From CAIRDP01 sp037138335 (GTDB taxonomy: Bacteria; Bacteroidota; Bacteroidia; Bacteroidales; FEN-979): a stretch of DNA of 64,000 bases. Both the position numbers and the translations under genes were made by a program. Where the stretch lies: NCBI GenBank assembly GCA_037138335.1, contig JBAXIO010000007.1:120079-184078 (forward strand). The letters are read 5' to 3'. Positions within the stretch are counted from its first letter, which is position 1, and every line of letters starts with the position of its first letter. This document shows, in pieces, positions 35,856 to 44,513 of the stretch. The notes under the pieces are model-generated. The model was not told where the DNA came from. It made no database searches and saw only the letters and a list, made by a program, of their open reading frames with translations.

Positions 35856-36479
35856 ATGAATATTTATCTGGATGGCATTGGGAAAAAGTTCAATACGGAG
35901 TGGATATTCCGTAATATTTCCCTGGACCTTCATTCAGGTGAAACCTGCGCCATTCTCGGCCGCAACGGCTCGGGCAAATCAACTCTTCTCCAGGTCATAG
36001 CCGGTAATATACATCCCTCTTTGGGAAAAATCAGGTATGAATTCGGCGGCAAAGAGATCCCTGACAACCTGGTTTTCCGTCAGCTTGCCATGGTTGCACC
36101 TTACCTTGAGATCATAGAGGACTTCACCCTCGACGAGATGATCGATTTTCACTTTTCATTCAAGCCCTATTTACCGGGAATGGATGCCGGGAAGGTCAGG
36201 GATATCCTCGACCTGAAAGTAAGAAAGTCAAAGGTTATACGGCAGTATTCCTCGGGAATGAAACAAAGGGTGAAACTGGCCCTGGCGATGTTCAGCGATG
36301 TGCCCCTGCTCCTGTTTGACGAGCCTGTAATGAACCTCGATAAAGCAGGGATGGAATGGTATTTGCAGCTGGTGGGCGAATATGCCGGCAGCCGCACCCT
36401 GGTCATTTGTTCAAACCAGCAGGCGCAGGAATCGGCGTTCGCGGTAAAATCGCTGCAGATAGAAGATTATAAGTCATAG
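35856..36479 (+). CDS. ABC transporter ATP-binding protein
   Basis: The 207-residue ATPase has Walker A GRNGSGKST, the signature SSGMKQRVKLALAM and Walker B LLLFDEP. It starts 14 bases after lpxA and probably shares its transcript. No membrane subunit is adjacent. Its size and the single small domain resemble CcmA-like ATPases, but position in the lpx run could equally suggest a role in envelope lipid transport. The substrate is unknown. Confidence 0.88.
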   Translation: MNIYLDGIGKKFNTEWIFRNISLDLHSGETCAILGRNGSGKSTLLQVIAGNIHPSLGKIRYEFGGKEIPDNLVFRQLAMVAPYLEIIEDFTLDEMIDFHFSFKPYLPGMDAGKVRDILDLKVRKSKVIRQYSSGMKQRVKLALAMFSDVPLLLFDEPVMNLDKAGMEWYLQLVGEYAGSRTLVICSNQQAQESAFAVKSLQIEDYKS

Positions 36480-36506
36480 TTAGCTCGCAATCTCGAAAAA
36501 TATTGC

Positions 36507-36514
36507 TACCTTTG
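36507..36514 (+). promoter_or_regulatory. -7 box for efp
   Basis: TACCTTTG is a perfect TAnnTTTG match 37 bases before the ATG at 36552. Confidence 0.6.
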
Positions 36515-36551
36515 CAGCCCTTTTTAATGATCAATCAACTCATTACAATTT

Positions 36552-37118
36552 ATGGCAACAACTGCAGATATCAGGAACGGCCTGGTCATCGATTATAACA
36601 ACGATCTTTATACCATTGTTGAATTTCAGCATGTGAAACCCGGCAAGGGCCCGGCATTTATTCGTACAAAACTCAAGAGCCTGAAGAATGGGCGCGTTAT
36701 TTCAAACACCTTCGATTCAGGGGTTAAGATTGACATTGCACGTGTTGAACGCCGTAAATACCAGTATCTCTTCAAGGATCATTCGGGATACCATTTCATG
36801 CATACCGAGACATACGAGCAGACCTTTATCAACGAAGAGCTTATCAACGCCCCTCAGTACCTGAAAGAAGGACAGGAAGTTGAGATCGTATTCCATGCCG
36901 ATACCGAGACCCCTCTTTCATGCGAACTTCCGCCGTTCGTGATCCTGAAGATCATCTACACAGAACCCGGACTGCGCGGAAACACCGCAACCAACACCTT
37001 AAAGGATGCTACAGTTGAAACAGGCGCCAAGGTGCGCGTGCCTCTTTTCATCGAAAACGACGAGGTGATCAAGGTTGATACCAGGATAGGTGAATACGCC
37101 GAACGGGTGAAAGGTTAA
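36552..37118 (+). CDS. efp: Elongation factor P
   Basis: EF-P relieves ribosome stalling at polyproline. The 188-residue protein has the KOW-like domain I with the tip loop KPGKGPAF, where the Lys is the modified residue in many bacteria, then two OB domains. The C-terminal VKVDTR-type motif reads IKVDTRIGEYAERV. It is monocistronic by its own promoter and the following 192-base gap. Confidence 0.97.
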   Translation: MATTADIRNGLVIDYNNDLYTIVEFQHVKPGKGPAFIRTKLKSLKNGRVISNTFDSGVKIDIARVERRKYQYLFKDHSGYHFMHTETYEQTFINEELINAPQYLKEGQEVEIVFHADTETPLSCELPPFVILKIIYTEPGLRGNTATNTLKDATVETGAKVRVPLFIENDEVIKVDTRIGEYAERVKG

Positions 37119-37125
37119 ACAGCGA

Positions 37126-37193
37126 AAGCGAGGCATGTCGCACAAGCTGCCTTGGGTGTTTTAAGCGAAGCATCTCGCACAAGCTGCCTTGGC
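37126..37193. repeat. Imperfect 31-base direct repeat
   Basis: Two copies (37126-37156 and 37163-37193, 37 bases apart) share CGCACAAGCTGCCTTGG and differ at three to four places near their starts. They lie in the 192-base gap between efp and the second lpxD. The rest of the gap (to 37310) is GC-rich, with repeated GCGAG/GCGAC motifs, and shows no clear ORF or promoter. Confidence 0.75.
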
Positions 37194-37310
37194 TTCAAGA
37201 AGCGAACTGCTGAAATGATTATGATTTAGTGAATGCCGGTGTGAGCGACGAAGAAGGCGCAGCAGCGTTGCGAGGATGCGAGCATAAGCAAGACGAAATA
37301 AGCCAAGAAT

Positions 37311-38240
37311 ATGAAATTCCCCCAGCCATTAACACTTTCCCAGGTCGCTGAAATGACCGGCGCCCGCATGATCGGCGACCCTTCATTCATCGTCAGCGGC
37401 ATCAACGAGATCCATATGGTCGAAGCAGGTGACCTAACCTTCGTTGACCATCCGAAGTATTACAGCAAGGCCTTGAATTCAGCTGCCACCACGGTTCTTA
37501 TCAATAAGGAAGTGGAATGCCCTGAAGGCAAAGTCCTGCTGATCCATGATAAGCCATTTGATGCCTACGTTTCACTGGCAACCCGTTTCCGCCCTTTCGA
37601 AAAAGCTTCCGGCATGATCAGCCCGTCGGCATTAATAGGCGAAGGAAGCGTTATCCAGCCCGGGGCTTTCATCGGGAACCATGTTAAGATAGGCAGGAAC
37701 TGCATCATCCATGCAAATGCCAGCATCTATGACTATACCGAAATAGGCGATGATGCCATCATCCATTCCGGCGCCGTTTTGGGAGCAGATGCTTATTATT
37801 TCCAGCGCCGGCCCGAAGGCTGGAAGAAACTCGAATCCTGCGGTAAAGTTGTGATCGAAGACAAAGTGGAGATTGGCGCCCTTACATCGATTGACAAAGG
37901 CGTTTCAGGTGATACTGTGATCTCTTACGGCACCAAGATCGACAACCATGTCCAGATCGGCCACGACACCTTTGTTGGCCGCCACTGCCTCATCGGCGCA
38001 CATTGTGCCATTGCAGGAGTGTCGCGTATCGAAGATGACGTCATCCTCTGGGCCAGGGTCTCGGTCAACAAAGACCTGGTGATAGGAAAGAAAGCTGTTG
38101 TGCTGGCCATGTCGGGGGTCGACAAATCCCTTGAAGGCGGAAAAACATACTGGGGCGTTCCGGCCGATGATCCGCGTAAAAAATGGAAAGAAATTGCCGC
38201 TGTAAAAATGCTGCCCGATCTCCTGAGGAAACTCAGGTAA
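37311..38240 (+). CDS. Second LpxD-like N-acyltransferase
   Basis: The 309-residue paralogue of LpxD has the N-terminal domain (about 1-100), hexapeptide repeats and a His in NHVQIGHDTFVG at the catalytic place. It is about 35 residues shorter than the operon copy and lacks part of the C-terminal helix region. It may act on a different acyl chain length or on a related nucleotide sugar. Genes of this type next to efp are seen in other Bacteroidota, from memory of the family context. Confidence 0.85.
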   Translation: MKFPQPLTLSQVAEMTGARMIGDPSFIVSGINEIHMVEAGDLTFVDHPKYYSKALNSAATTVLINKEVECPEGKVLLIHDKPFDAYVSLATRFRPFEKASGMISPSALIGEGSVIQPGAFIGNHVKIGRNCIIHANASIYDYTEIGDDAIIHSGAVLGADAYYFQRRPEGWKKLESCGKVVIEDKVEIGALTSIDKGVSGDTVISYGTKIDNHVQIGHDTFVGRHCLIGAHCAIAGVSRIEDDVILWARVSVNKDLVIGKKAVVLAMSGVDKSLEGGKTYWGVPADDPRKKWKEIAAVKMLPDLLRKLR

Positions 38241-38252
38241 AAACTCCCTGAT

Positions 38253-39728
38253 TTATTCTTGTAATTTCTTCCCCGGTACGTAATACAGGTCAAAAGCGAT
38301 CAGTATTGCAATAAAGCCCCATACCGGTACCGAAGCTTTGTCGGAATCCAGGAAATTGTTCATCAGTCCGTGGAAATAATAAGTGATCAATCCAAGCATG
38401 ATGGCAAGGGTTAACATCCGTATTTCCTTGTCGGTAGTCCTCCTGTATACCCGCATCGCAACAACGATGGAATAGAGAAACAGCGCGATAACAATAAGAG
38501 TTCCCGGCAGCCCCTCTTCGGCAAGGGGGCCGATATATTCACTGTGTGCATTCCCGCGGTCACCGGCGTTGGTGCTGATCAGCGTTTTCTCTTCAGAACT
38601 CTGGAAAGGTGCATATTCAAACTGGTATGTCCCGGGTCCGAATCCGAATACGGGCCTTTCCCTGAACATCCTGAGGGCCGAGGACCAGCGGTTTAAGCGT
38701 TCAAGGTTACTTGCATCGGTGCTGATATTTGACATCGACTGTACATGCTCCATGAAATTTCCGGAAGTGCCCTGCTTGTTCTTTGACAGTGAGTCGAGGA
38801 TCTCGAATTGAAAAACATAGAATATAAGTCCGCCCAGTAAAAGAGTAAACACTATGTATTTGAATTTGATCCTGAACAGTATGATGAGATAGAACATCAG
38901 CGCAATCACCAGGCTGATCCATGCTGCCCGGCAGTATGAGAGGTACAGAGCCATCAGGAGGAACAATAATGCAATGATGGAGAAGAACCTGACTATGCGT
39001 GAATAAGACTTTGTGAAGGTAATGCCTACAAACACGGGTACGAAAAGCGCAAGAATGGCACCGTATGCAGTGTGGTCGTTATAGAACGGGGTCATTACCC
39101 AATGGCCTGCGTTCTCCTCGAAAGCCCAGAGGGAATGCTGGTATGTGGTATAAATGATAACAATTACAAGGGGAATTGCATAAAGCCATACAAACAGCCT
39201 GATATTTTGCCTTTTTCTGAACAGGTGAATGGCGAAAATGTAAAACGGAATGACGAACCACAGCCTTGCAAGCATGAATTTAAAAGAAACAAGAGGGTAT
39301 TGGCTTGTTATGCTGGTTATCAGTATCCATAGAAACTGGAAGCCTATGATCATGGTCATGGGATGTTTCCAGACCCTGGGATCGAAATTATTTTCGTAAA
39401 ACAACTTTAAAACAAACAACAGCAGGACCCCCATCATCAGGGGTTCGGTGGGCAACGAGATACCCACATTGAATTCAAATTGGGTGAGGTTGACAGCGAG
39501 GGGCGTGCAAAATGTTATCAGTAATAAAACATAATCAACACGGTAAAAGAAAATATAAAGGATGACAAGGCCCAACGGCAGCAGCAGGGTATAATAAAAA
39601 TTGCGGTATACCATGTAGGCATTCAGCAAAATGAACAGGCCGCTGATTGCGTAAAACAAGGTATACCTGGCATTCTCCCCTGTCAGGTAGCTTTTTACTT
39701 CTTCTATTTTATCCCTGCTGAGCTGCAT
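38253..39728 (-). CDS. O-antigen ligase family membrane protein
   Basis: The protein has about twelve membrane segments and the Wzy_C/WaaL signature late in the sequence: GFGPGTYQFEYAPF, a loop with NAHSEYIGPLAEEGLPG. Enzymes of this family polymerise or ligate surface glycans in the periplasm. The ORF is open to 39755, but that start overlaps the upstream wzz gene by 47 bases; the next ATG, at 39728 (MQLSRDKIEEVKS), leaves a 20-base overlap and is chosen. It is the last gene of the flippase-wzz-wzz-ligase run. Confidence 0.85.
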   Translation of the reverse strand: MQLSRDKIEEVKSYLTGENARYTLFYAISGLFILLNAYMVYRNFYYTLLLPLGLVILYIFFYRVDYVLLLITFCTPLAVNLTQFEFNVGISLPTEPLMMGVLLLFVLKLFYENNFDPRVWKHPMTMIIGFQFLWILITSITSQYPLVSFKFMLARLWFVIPFYIFAIHLFRKRQNIRLFVWLYAIPLVIVIIYTTYQHSLWAFEENAGHWVMTPFYNDHTAYGAILALFVPVFVGITFTKSYSRIVRFFSIIALLFLLMALYLSYCRAAWISLVIALMFYLIILFRIKFKYIVFTLLLGGLIFYVFQFEILDSLSKNKQGTSGNFMEHVQSMSNISTDASNLERLNRWSSALRMFRERPVFGFGPGTYQFEYAPFQSSEEKTLISTNAGDRGNAHSEYIGPLAEEGLPGTLIVIALFLYSIVVAMRVYRRTTDKEIRMLTLAIMLGLITYYFHGLMNNFLDSDKASVPVWGFIAILIAFDLYYVPGKKLQE

Positions 39729-40659
39729 TCCTGGAAGTTTGCTTCCTGTTTTCAATTAAACCGGCAACGATGAGGGCAAGGAATAAGGCCGCGAGGGTCG
39801 ACATCACTACGATAAGCCAGCGAACGGGAAAAGATTTTTTATCGGCCGGGAAAGGCTTGCTGAGTATGTTTGCATGGGTATACTTCCGGTTATAATCCAT
39901 CAAAGCCCTGTCGGCATCAAGTTTTAACTGGGCAAACGTTCCCGATTCAGAACGTATCATTTCGTCAAGTTTCATGATCTCACCGCCATGCTCTTCAAGG
40001 TTGCGCCTGTATTTTTGCACCTCGCTGCTGCCCTTGTTCTGAAAATAGGCACGCATCACTTCACGGGTTTGTCCTTCGTATTCCAGGATGCCATACTTTG
40101 TTCCCAGCGCTACTGCTTCCTTGCCAAGTGAATCAATGTATTGCTGCTTTTTAGACATGATGAAATTGTAATTTTCAACAACTTCGCCGAATTTTTCCTT
40201 ATGCAGCGACCTTACTTTTATATTGTAGTAATTAACAATGGCTGAAGCCATATCACATGCAACCTGGGGATCCGGATCCAGGACTTCAATCTCAACGGCT
40301 TCGTTCGGGGTCTTCCCGATCTTCACCCTTTGTTCCCAGAAAAACACCATAGTGCTCATGAAGTATTCATATGTGGAATCGATACGCCAGTGTTTTGCAA
40401 GATTGAATTTATGGATCACACTATCGCGTATATCCCTTGAACCCAGCATCTGTATCATCTGCTCTGTCTCATTCTCAGTTGAATAAGGGGAGATATTTGA
40501 AGGATAAACTACAGCATATGATTTATACAGGGGTGTAATGAAGATCGGGCTTGAGAACAATACCGAAAGCAGAATTGCCGCAACAATGACGGCAAGCAGG
40601 TGGTACTTCCATTTGATAACGAGATCAAGCAGCTTAACATTATTGAAGAAGTTATCCAT
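39709..40659 (-). CDS. Wzz-type polysaccharide chain-length protein
   Basis: The 316-residue protein has a membrane segment near each end (about 18-36 and 280-300) and a long periplasmic part with a coiled coil (about 150-250). The C-terminal segment reads KKSFPVRWLIVVMSTLAALFLAL, as in the Wzz family, with the Pro-rich motif just before the second membrane helix. These proteins set polymer length or help export surface polysaccharide. It is a paralogue of the gene upstream, 31 bases away. Confidence 0.85.
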   Translation of the reverse strand: MDNFFNNVKLLDLVIKWKYHLLAVIVAAILLSVLFSSPIFITPLYKSYAVVYPSNISPYSTENETEQMIQMLGSRDIRDSVIHKFNLAKHWRIDSTYEYFMSTMVFFWEQRVKIGKTPNEAVEIEVLDPDPQVACDMASAIVNYYNIKVRSLHKEKFGEVVENYNFIMSKKQQYIDSLGKEAVALGTKYGILEYEGQTREVMRAYFQNKGSSEVQKYRRNLEEHGGEIMKLDEMIRSESGTFAQLKLDADRALMDYNRKYTHANILSKPFPADKKSFPVRWLIVVMSTLAALFLALIVAGLIENRKQTSRNAAQQG

Positions 40660-40690
40660 AAACTGAGATTTTTTCTATAGTTCTGATTTT

Positions 40691-41737
40691 TTATGACTGT
40701 CCCAGCTGGAAATTCTTCTGGGTATTGTAGGCATTTATCTTTTCCATGACCATGATCACAATCACTGCGAGGAACAAGGCAGAGACCGTAGAAACCAGCA
40801 TGATCAGCCAGCGGATGGGATATGATTTCTTTTCAGCCTTATACGCATCGCTGACGACAAACTTGACCGGAAGGCTTTCCTCTGCATCCACTTTGGCCTG
40901 CTTGTATTTGGCCTGCAGAACGGTAAGCTGCTCAGTCTTGAATTCAAGTGCATTTTTCAGCGACATGTAAACACCGCCATACTTTCCAAGTACATCCAGT
41001 TTCTTCTGGATTGCAGCCTGGGCCGAGCGGTTTCCTGATGTTATGTTTTTCGCCAATTCCTGGTTAAGTACTTCCGACTGGTATTCCACATCGTTGATAC
41101 CCAATTCCCCTAATCTGACCAGTGAATCAACGATATTGCTCAACTCTTTCTGCAGGTCGTTATATTCAGTTTCAACAATATGGAGCCCTTTTACCGAACG
41201 CTGCCTTTGCATCTCATTTTTAACGGTATCGAGCAGGCATGAGATCCCGTTTGCTATATCGGCTGCAAGCTGGGGGTTTTCATCATAAACAGTGATCTGA
41301 ACCGCCATGAACTCGGTGCGGCGGAAACTGATGTTATCTTCGTATTCCTTATAAAGTTTTGAATACTTGTAGTTTGAGGATGTGTCTATCCCGTAATGAT
41401 CCATCAGGTGGAATTTATTTATAATGCGTTCACGGATGCGGCTCGAATTGAGGATCTGAAGAAGCTGTTCAGCCTGTTCCTGCTCGCCTATTTCCACAAG
41501 GTCCTGCCCTTTGGAATACTGCGCACTCAGAAGAGCTTTTGAGATGGAACTTGTGCTGGCAGGGAACATGATGACGGTGGATTTGTATTTGGGTGTGATG
41601 AACCATGGCAATGAGAAGAACCAGGAACCAAATAGCGCGCAAAGCATAACAATGAATAGTGGCTTTCTCCACTTATAGAGAAAAATCACCAGGTTGGAAG
41701 AATTAAATTCTTCCGTCTTTTTTTCGTTACCGTCCAT
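40691..41737 (-). CDS. Wzz-type polysaccharide chain-length protein
   Basis: The protein of about 348 residues has membrane segments near both ends, a periplasmic coiled coil and the KKSYPIRWLIMLVSTVSALFL motif at the second helix. It is homologous to the next gene downstream. The ORF could start at a TTG (41764), but a perfect -7 box TACCTTTG (41762-41769, minus strand) overlaps that codon, so the ATG at 41737 (MDGNEKKTEEFNSS) is taken as the start. Confidence 0.85.
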   Translation of the reverse strand: MDGNEKKTEEFNSSNLVIFLYKWRKPLFIVMLCALFGSWFFSLPWFITPKYKSTVIMFPASTSSISKALLSAQYSKGQDLVEIGEQEQAEQLLQILNSSRIRERIINKFHLMDHYGIDTSSNYKYSKLYKEYEDNISFRRTEFMAVQITVYDENPQLAADIANGISCLLDTVKNEMQRQRSVKGLHIVETEYNDLQKELSNIVDSLVRLGELGINDVEYQSEVLNQELAKNITSGNRSAQAAIQKKLDVLGKYGGVYMSLKNALEFKTEQLTVLQAKYKQAKVDAEESLPVKFVVSDAYKAEKKSYPIRWLIMLVSTVSALFLAVIVIMVMEKINAYNTQKNFQLGQS

Positions 41738-41761
41738 AGGGATGGGGGATGAAATTTGTTT

Positions 41762-41769
41762 CAAAGGTA
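41762..41769 (-). promoter_or_regulatory. -7 box for the wzz-wzz-ligase operon
   Basis: TACCTTTG on the minus strand is a perfect match, 24 bases before the ATG at 41737. It allows this operon to be transcribed apart from the flippase gene upstream. Confidence 0.65.
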
Positions 41770-41816
41770 GGGAAATTTACTAATAGAACAATAGGCCGGA
41801 GAGAAGAGGGTCAATA

Positions 41817-43289
41817 TCAACGCTCGCTCCGGAGGATCCTGAGCAGGGACCCTACACTCCACAGTTTTAAGAGGACCGACAGGAGGACGGAGGCAACGAC
41901 CATCAGCAGGAAGCCTCCTATCCAGCTTAGATGGCCGGGGATGAACGAAAGATGCACAGGGTACATCCGTGAAATGACATTTATAATGATAACACCGGCA
42001 ATATATAAAACCAATGTGAGAAGGTAGCGATAGTTAGGTCTCATTTTAAAAACCTTAACAGCAACGATTACCTGGACAAAGGCTGTTGTGAACTGGGTGA
42101 TAAGGCTGGCATATGCCGATCCGATAGCCAGGTATTTCGGGATAAAGAACATGTTGCATGAAAAGCTGATCAGCAATCCGCAGCAGGCAATGATGTTAAG
42201 CTCCTTGAGGTTGCCGTTGGCCGTGAGCAGGGTACCGAAAATATAGGTTGTTGAAACCGCGATAAATCCGCCCATCAGTATCTGGAATACATGGGCCGAG
42301 TCGTGAAGATGTGCATTGTAAAGTAAGGCCATCAGTTCATTGCTGTAAAAAAACGAACCCAGGGCAATCAGGATGGCCGGTGTGATGATCATTGTAAATG
42401 ACAGCTTCACCATATGCTCAATGCTCTCCTTATGCTTGATCATCTTGGAAAAGACAGGGATCAGCAATACCGAGAAAAGATAGGCGATCATATTCACTGC
42501 GTCGAAAATGCGGAAGCCTGATGCATAAATACCGGCCTGTTCATTTCCTTTTGCCTTATCAAGCAGTAATCCAAGCATGACCGGGTCAAGCCTGTTATAA
42601 AAGGTCATGAAAAGCACAAGCAAAGCAAAAGGAGCGCTTTGCTTCATGATCATCAGGAAAAACGGCCAGTTCCAGTTAAGCCTTTTAAACCTGGCTTTTT
42701 TAACGACTATCATCAGGGCTGTAAGGGCTGTAAAAATATAGGCAGCGGTTTGGGAATAAACAAACCATTCAATCCTGAAAGGGGTTGAGGTGACATGCCC
42801 CCATAACAGCACACCGCAGAAAAGTATCATCAGCATGCGGTCGAGTACCGAAAGGAAACTGTCGGTCTTGAACATCAACAAGCCCGAAATATTTGACCTG
42901 AGGTAAAGGATAAATGAAATCAGGAACTGGTTAAATGCGAGTACGCCGAGGAGCTTAAGCTGATCGGGATTGTATTTCCAGATGGCGACGAAAAAAGTGA
43001 CCCCCAGGTAAAGGAACGCAAGCAGCAGTTTCATCAGCAATATGCCTGAAAAGTGCTTGCTCAGCAAATGATGATTCTGGGCTATATTCCTGTTATTAAA
43101 GTTGGTTATGCCCAGGTCAAGCAGAATGTTGAAAAGAAATGAAAAATTGAATACGACAAAGTAGAACCCGAAAGCCTCTACTCCCACAAGGTTTTGCACT
43201 GTCCTGTCAATGCCAAATACCCAGAAAGGCTTGATAAGCAGATTGAGAAATAGCAGCAAACTAAGGTTTGTCAGGAATTTCCGTTGCAT
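41817..43289 (-). CDS. Polysaccharide flippase (Wzx/MATE-like)
   Basis: The 490-residue protein has about fourteen membrane segments and the layout of oligosaccharide flippases of the MOP superfamily. A GVEAFGFYFVVFNFSFLFN segment near the start matches the family pattern. It would move lipid-linked sugar units across the inner membrane. It lies upstream of the wzz pair, and is divergent from a glycosyltransferase gene with a 90-base gap. Confidence 0.88.
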   Translation of the reverse strand: MQRKFLTNLSLLLFLNLLIKPFWVFGIDRTVQNLVGVEAFGFYFVVFNFSFLFNILLDLGITNFNNRNIAQNHHLLSKHFSGILLMKLLLAFLYLGVTFFVAIWKYNPDQLKLLGVLAFNQFLISFILYLRSNISGLLMFKTDSFLSVLDRMLMILFCGVLLWGHVTSTPFRIEWFVYSQTAAYIFTALTALMIVVKKARFKRLNWNWPFFLMIMKQSAPFALLVLFMTFYNRLDPVMLGLLLDKAKGNEQAGIYASGFRIFDAVNMIAYLFSVLLIPVFSKMIKHKESIEHMVKLSFTMIITPAILIALGSFFYSNELMALLYNAHLHDSAHVFQILMGGFIAVSTTYIFGTLLTANGNLKELNIIACCGLLISFSCNMFFIPKYLAIGSAYASLITQFTTAFVQVIVAVKVFKMRPNYRYLLTLVLYIAGVIIINVISRMYPVHLSFIPGHLSWIGGFLLMVVASVLLSVLLKLWSVGSLLRILRSER

Positions 43290-43379
43290 CTGATTTCAAT
43301 TTTCCTGATCCTTCGGGAATATTTTCCCCGACAATCATTAAAAAATATTATGATATTTGTGACAAAGTTAAACAATTCG

Positions 43380-44507
43380 ATGAATATTGCTGTCAATACC
43401 CGCCTGCTGATCCGTAACAGACTCGAAGGGATAGGATGGTTTACTTATGAATCCCTCAAACGCATTACCAGCCAGCATCCGGAGCATCGTTTCTATTTTA
43501 TATTTGACCGCGAATATGACACGGAATTTTTATTTTCCGACAATGTCACCCCTGTAATTCAGTATCCCCACGCCCGCCACCCATTCCTTTATTACTGGTG
43601 GTTTGAACTTACCCTCCCTGGTCTTTTTAAGAAACTGAAGCCTGATCTCTTCCTTTCCCCCGACGGCTACCTCTCGCTCAAAACAGATGTGAAGTCCATG
43701 GCAGTTTTCCATGACCTTAATTTTGAACATTACCCCCAGGACCTGCCGTTCTGGACCAGGAGGTTTTACCGTTACTATTTCCCCAAATATGCCGAGCGGG
43801 CGGCAAGGATTGCCACAGTATCGGAATTTTCGAAAGAAGACATTGTGAGGCAATACCATGTTGACCCTTCCAAGATCGATGTGGTGTATGACGGGTACAA
43901 CGAAGCTTATCATCCGCTGAGCGAGGAAGAACGAAAAAAAACCAGGGAGGAGTATTCCGACGGATGCCGGTACTTTGTTTTTATAGGTTCGCTTCATCCC
44001 CGGAAAAACCTGGCAAACCTTTTCCGGGCATTTGATCTCTTTAAAAAATCAAATCCTTCGGAAGTGAAACTGCTGATCGTTGGCGCCAAAAAATGGTGGA
44101 CCAGCGACATTGACATAGCATTCCAGGAAATGGTTTTTTCTGATGATGTCGTATTTATCGGCCGCCTGGAGATAGAAGAGCTCGTAAGCGTGCTTGGTTC
44201 TGCCCTGGCCCTCACCTATGTTTCTTATTTTGAAGGATTCGGCATCCCCATTGTTGAAGCGTTCCGCTGCGATGTGCCGGTGATCACCTCCAAGGTGACC
44301 TCTATGCCTGAAGTGGCCGGGGATGCGGCACTTTTCGTCGATCCTTTCAGCCCTGAGAGTATTTCTGACGCCCTATACAAGATTGCGAATTATGAGAGCA
44401 TCCGCCAGGACCTTATTATTCGCGGCAGGAAGAGGAAAGACCTGTTTAACTGGCAGAAGACTGCCGACCGCCTCTGGGAATCCATTGAAAAGGCTCTTAA
44501 ATCCTGA
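43380..44507 (+). CDS. Glycosyltransferase family 4
   Basis: The 375-residue enzyme has two Rossmann domains of the GT-B fold. The C-terminal half carries FIGSLHPRKNLANLF and the EX7E motif region FEGFGIPIVEAF for nucleotide-sugar binding. It probably adds a hexose or mannose in surface polysaccharide synthesis. The start at 43380 gives MNIAVNTRLLI, the typical N-terminus; the frame is open upstream but the extra residues run into the divergent gene. A weak -7-like TGATATTTG lies about 25 bases before. Confidence 0.9.
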   Translation: MNIAVNTRLLIRNRLEGIGWFTYESLKRITSQHPEHRFYFIFDREYDTEFLFSDNVTPVIQYPHARHPFLYYWWFELTLPGLFKKLKPDLFLSPDGYLSLKTDVKSMAVFHDLNFEHYPQDLPFWTRRFYRYYFPKYAERAARIATVSEFSKEDIVRQYHVDPSKIDVVYDGYNEAYHPLSEEERKKTREEYSDGCRYFVFIGSLHPRKNLANLFRAFDLFKKSNPSEVKLLIVGAKKWWTSDIDIAFQEMVFSDDVVFIGRLEIEELVSVLGSALALTYVSYFEGFGIPIVEAFRCDVPVITSKVTSMPEVAGDAALFVDPFSPESISDALYKIANYESIRQDLIIRGRKRKDLFNWQKTADRLWESIEKALKS

Positions 44508-44513
44508 TCGTAT

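Noticed and set aside
37119..37310. tRNA or other known RNA gene after efp
   Set aside because: No cloverleaf or known RNA pattern was seen, only direct repeats.
41738..41764. TTG start for the first Wzz protein
   Set aside because: A perfect -7 box overlaps this codon, so it would precede the transcript start.
43284..43379. Upstream extension of the glycosyltransferase
   Set aside because: It would overlap the divergent flippase start, and MNIAVNTRLLI at 43380 is the typical N-terminus.
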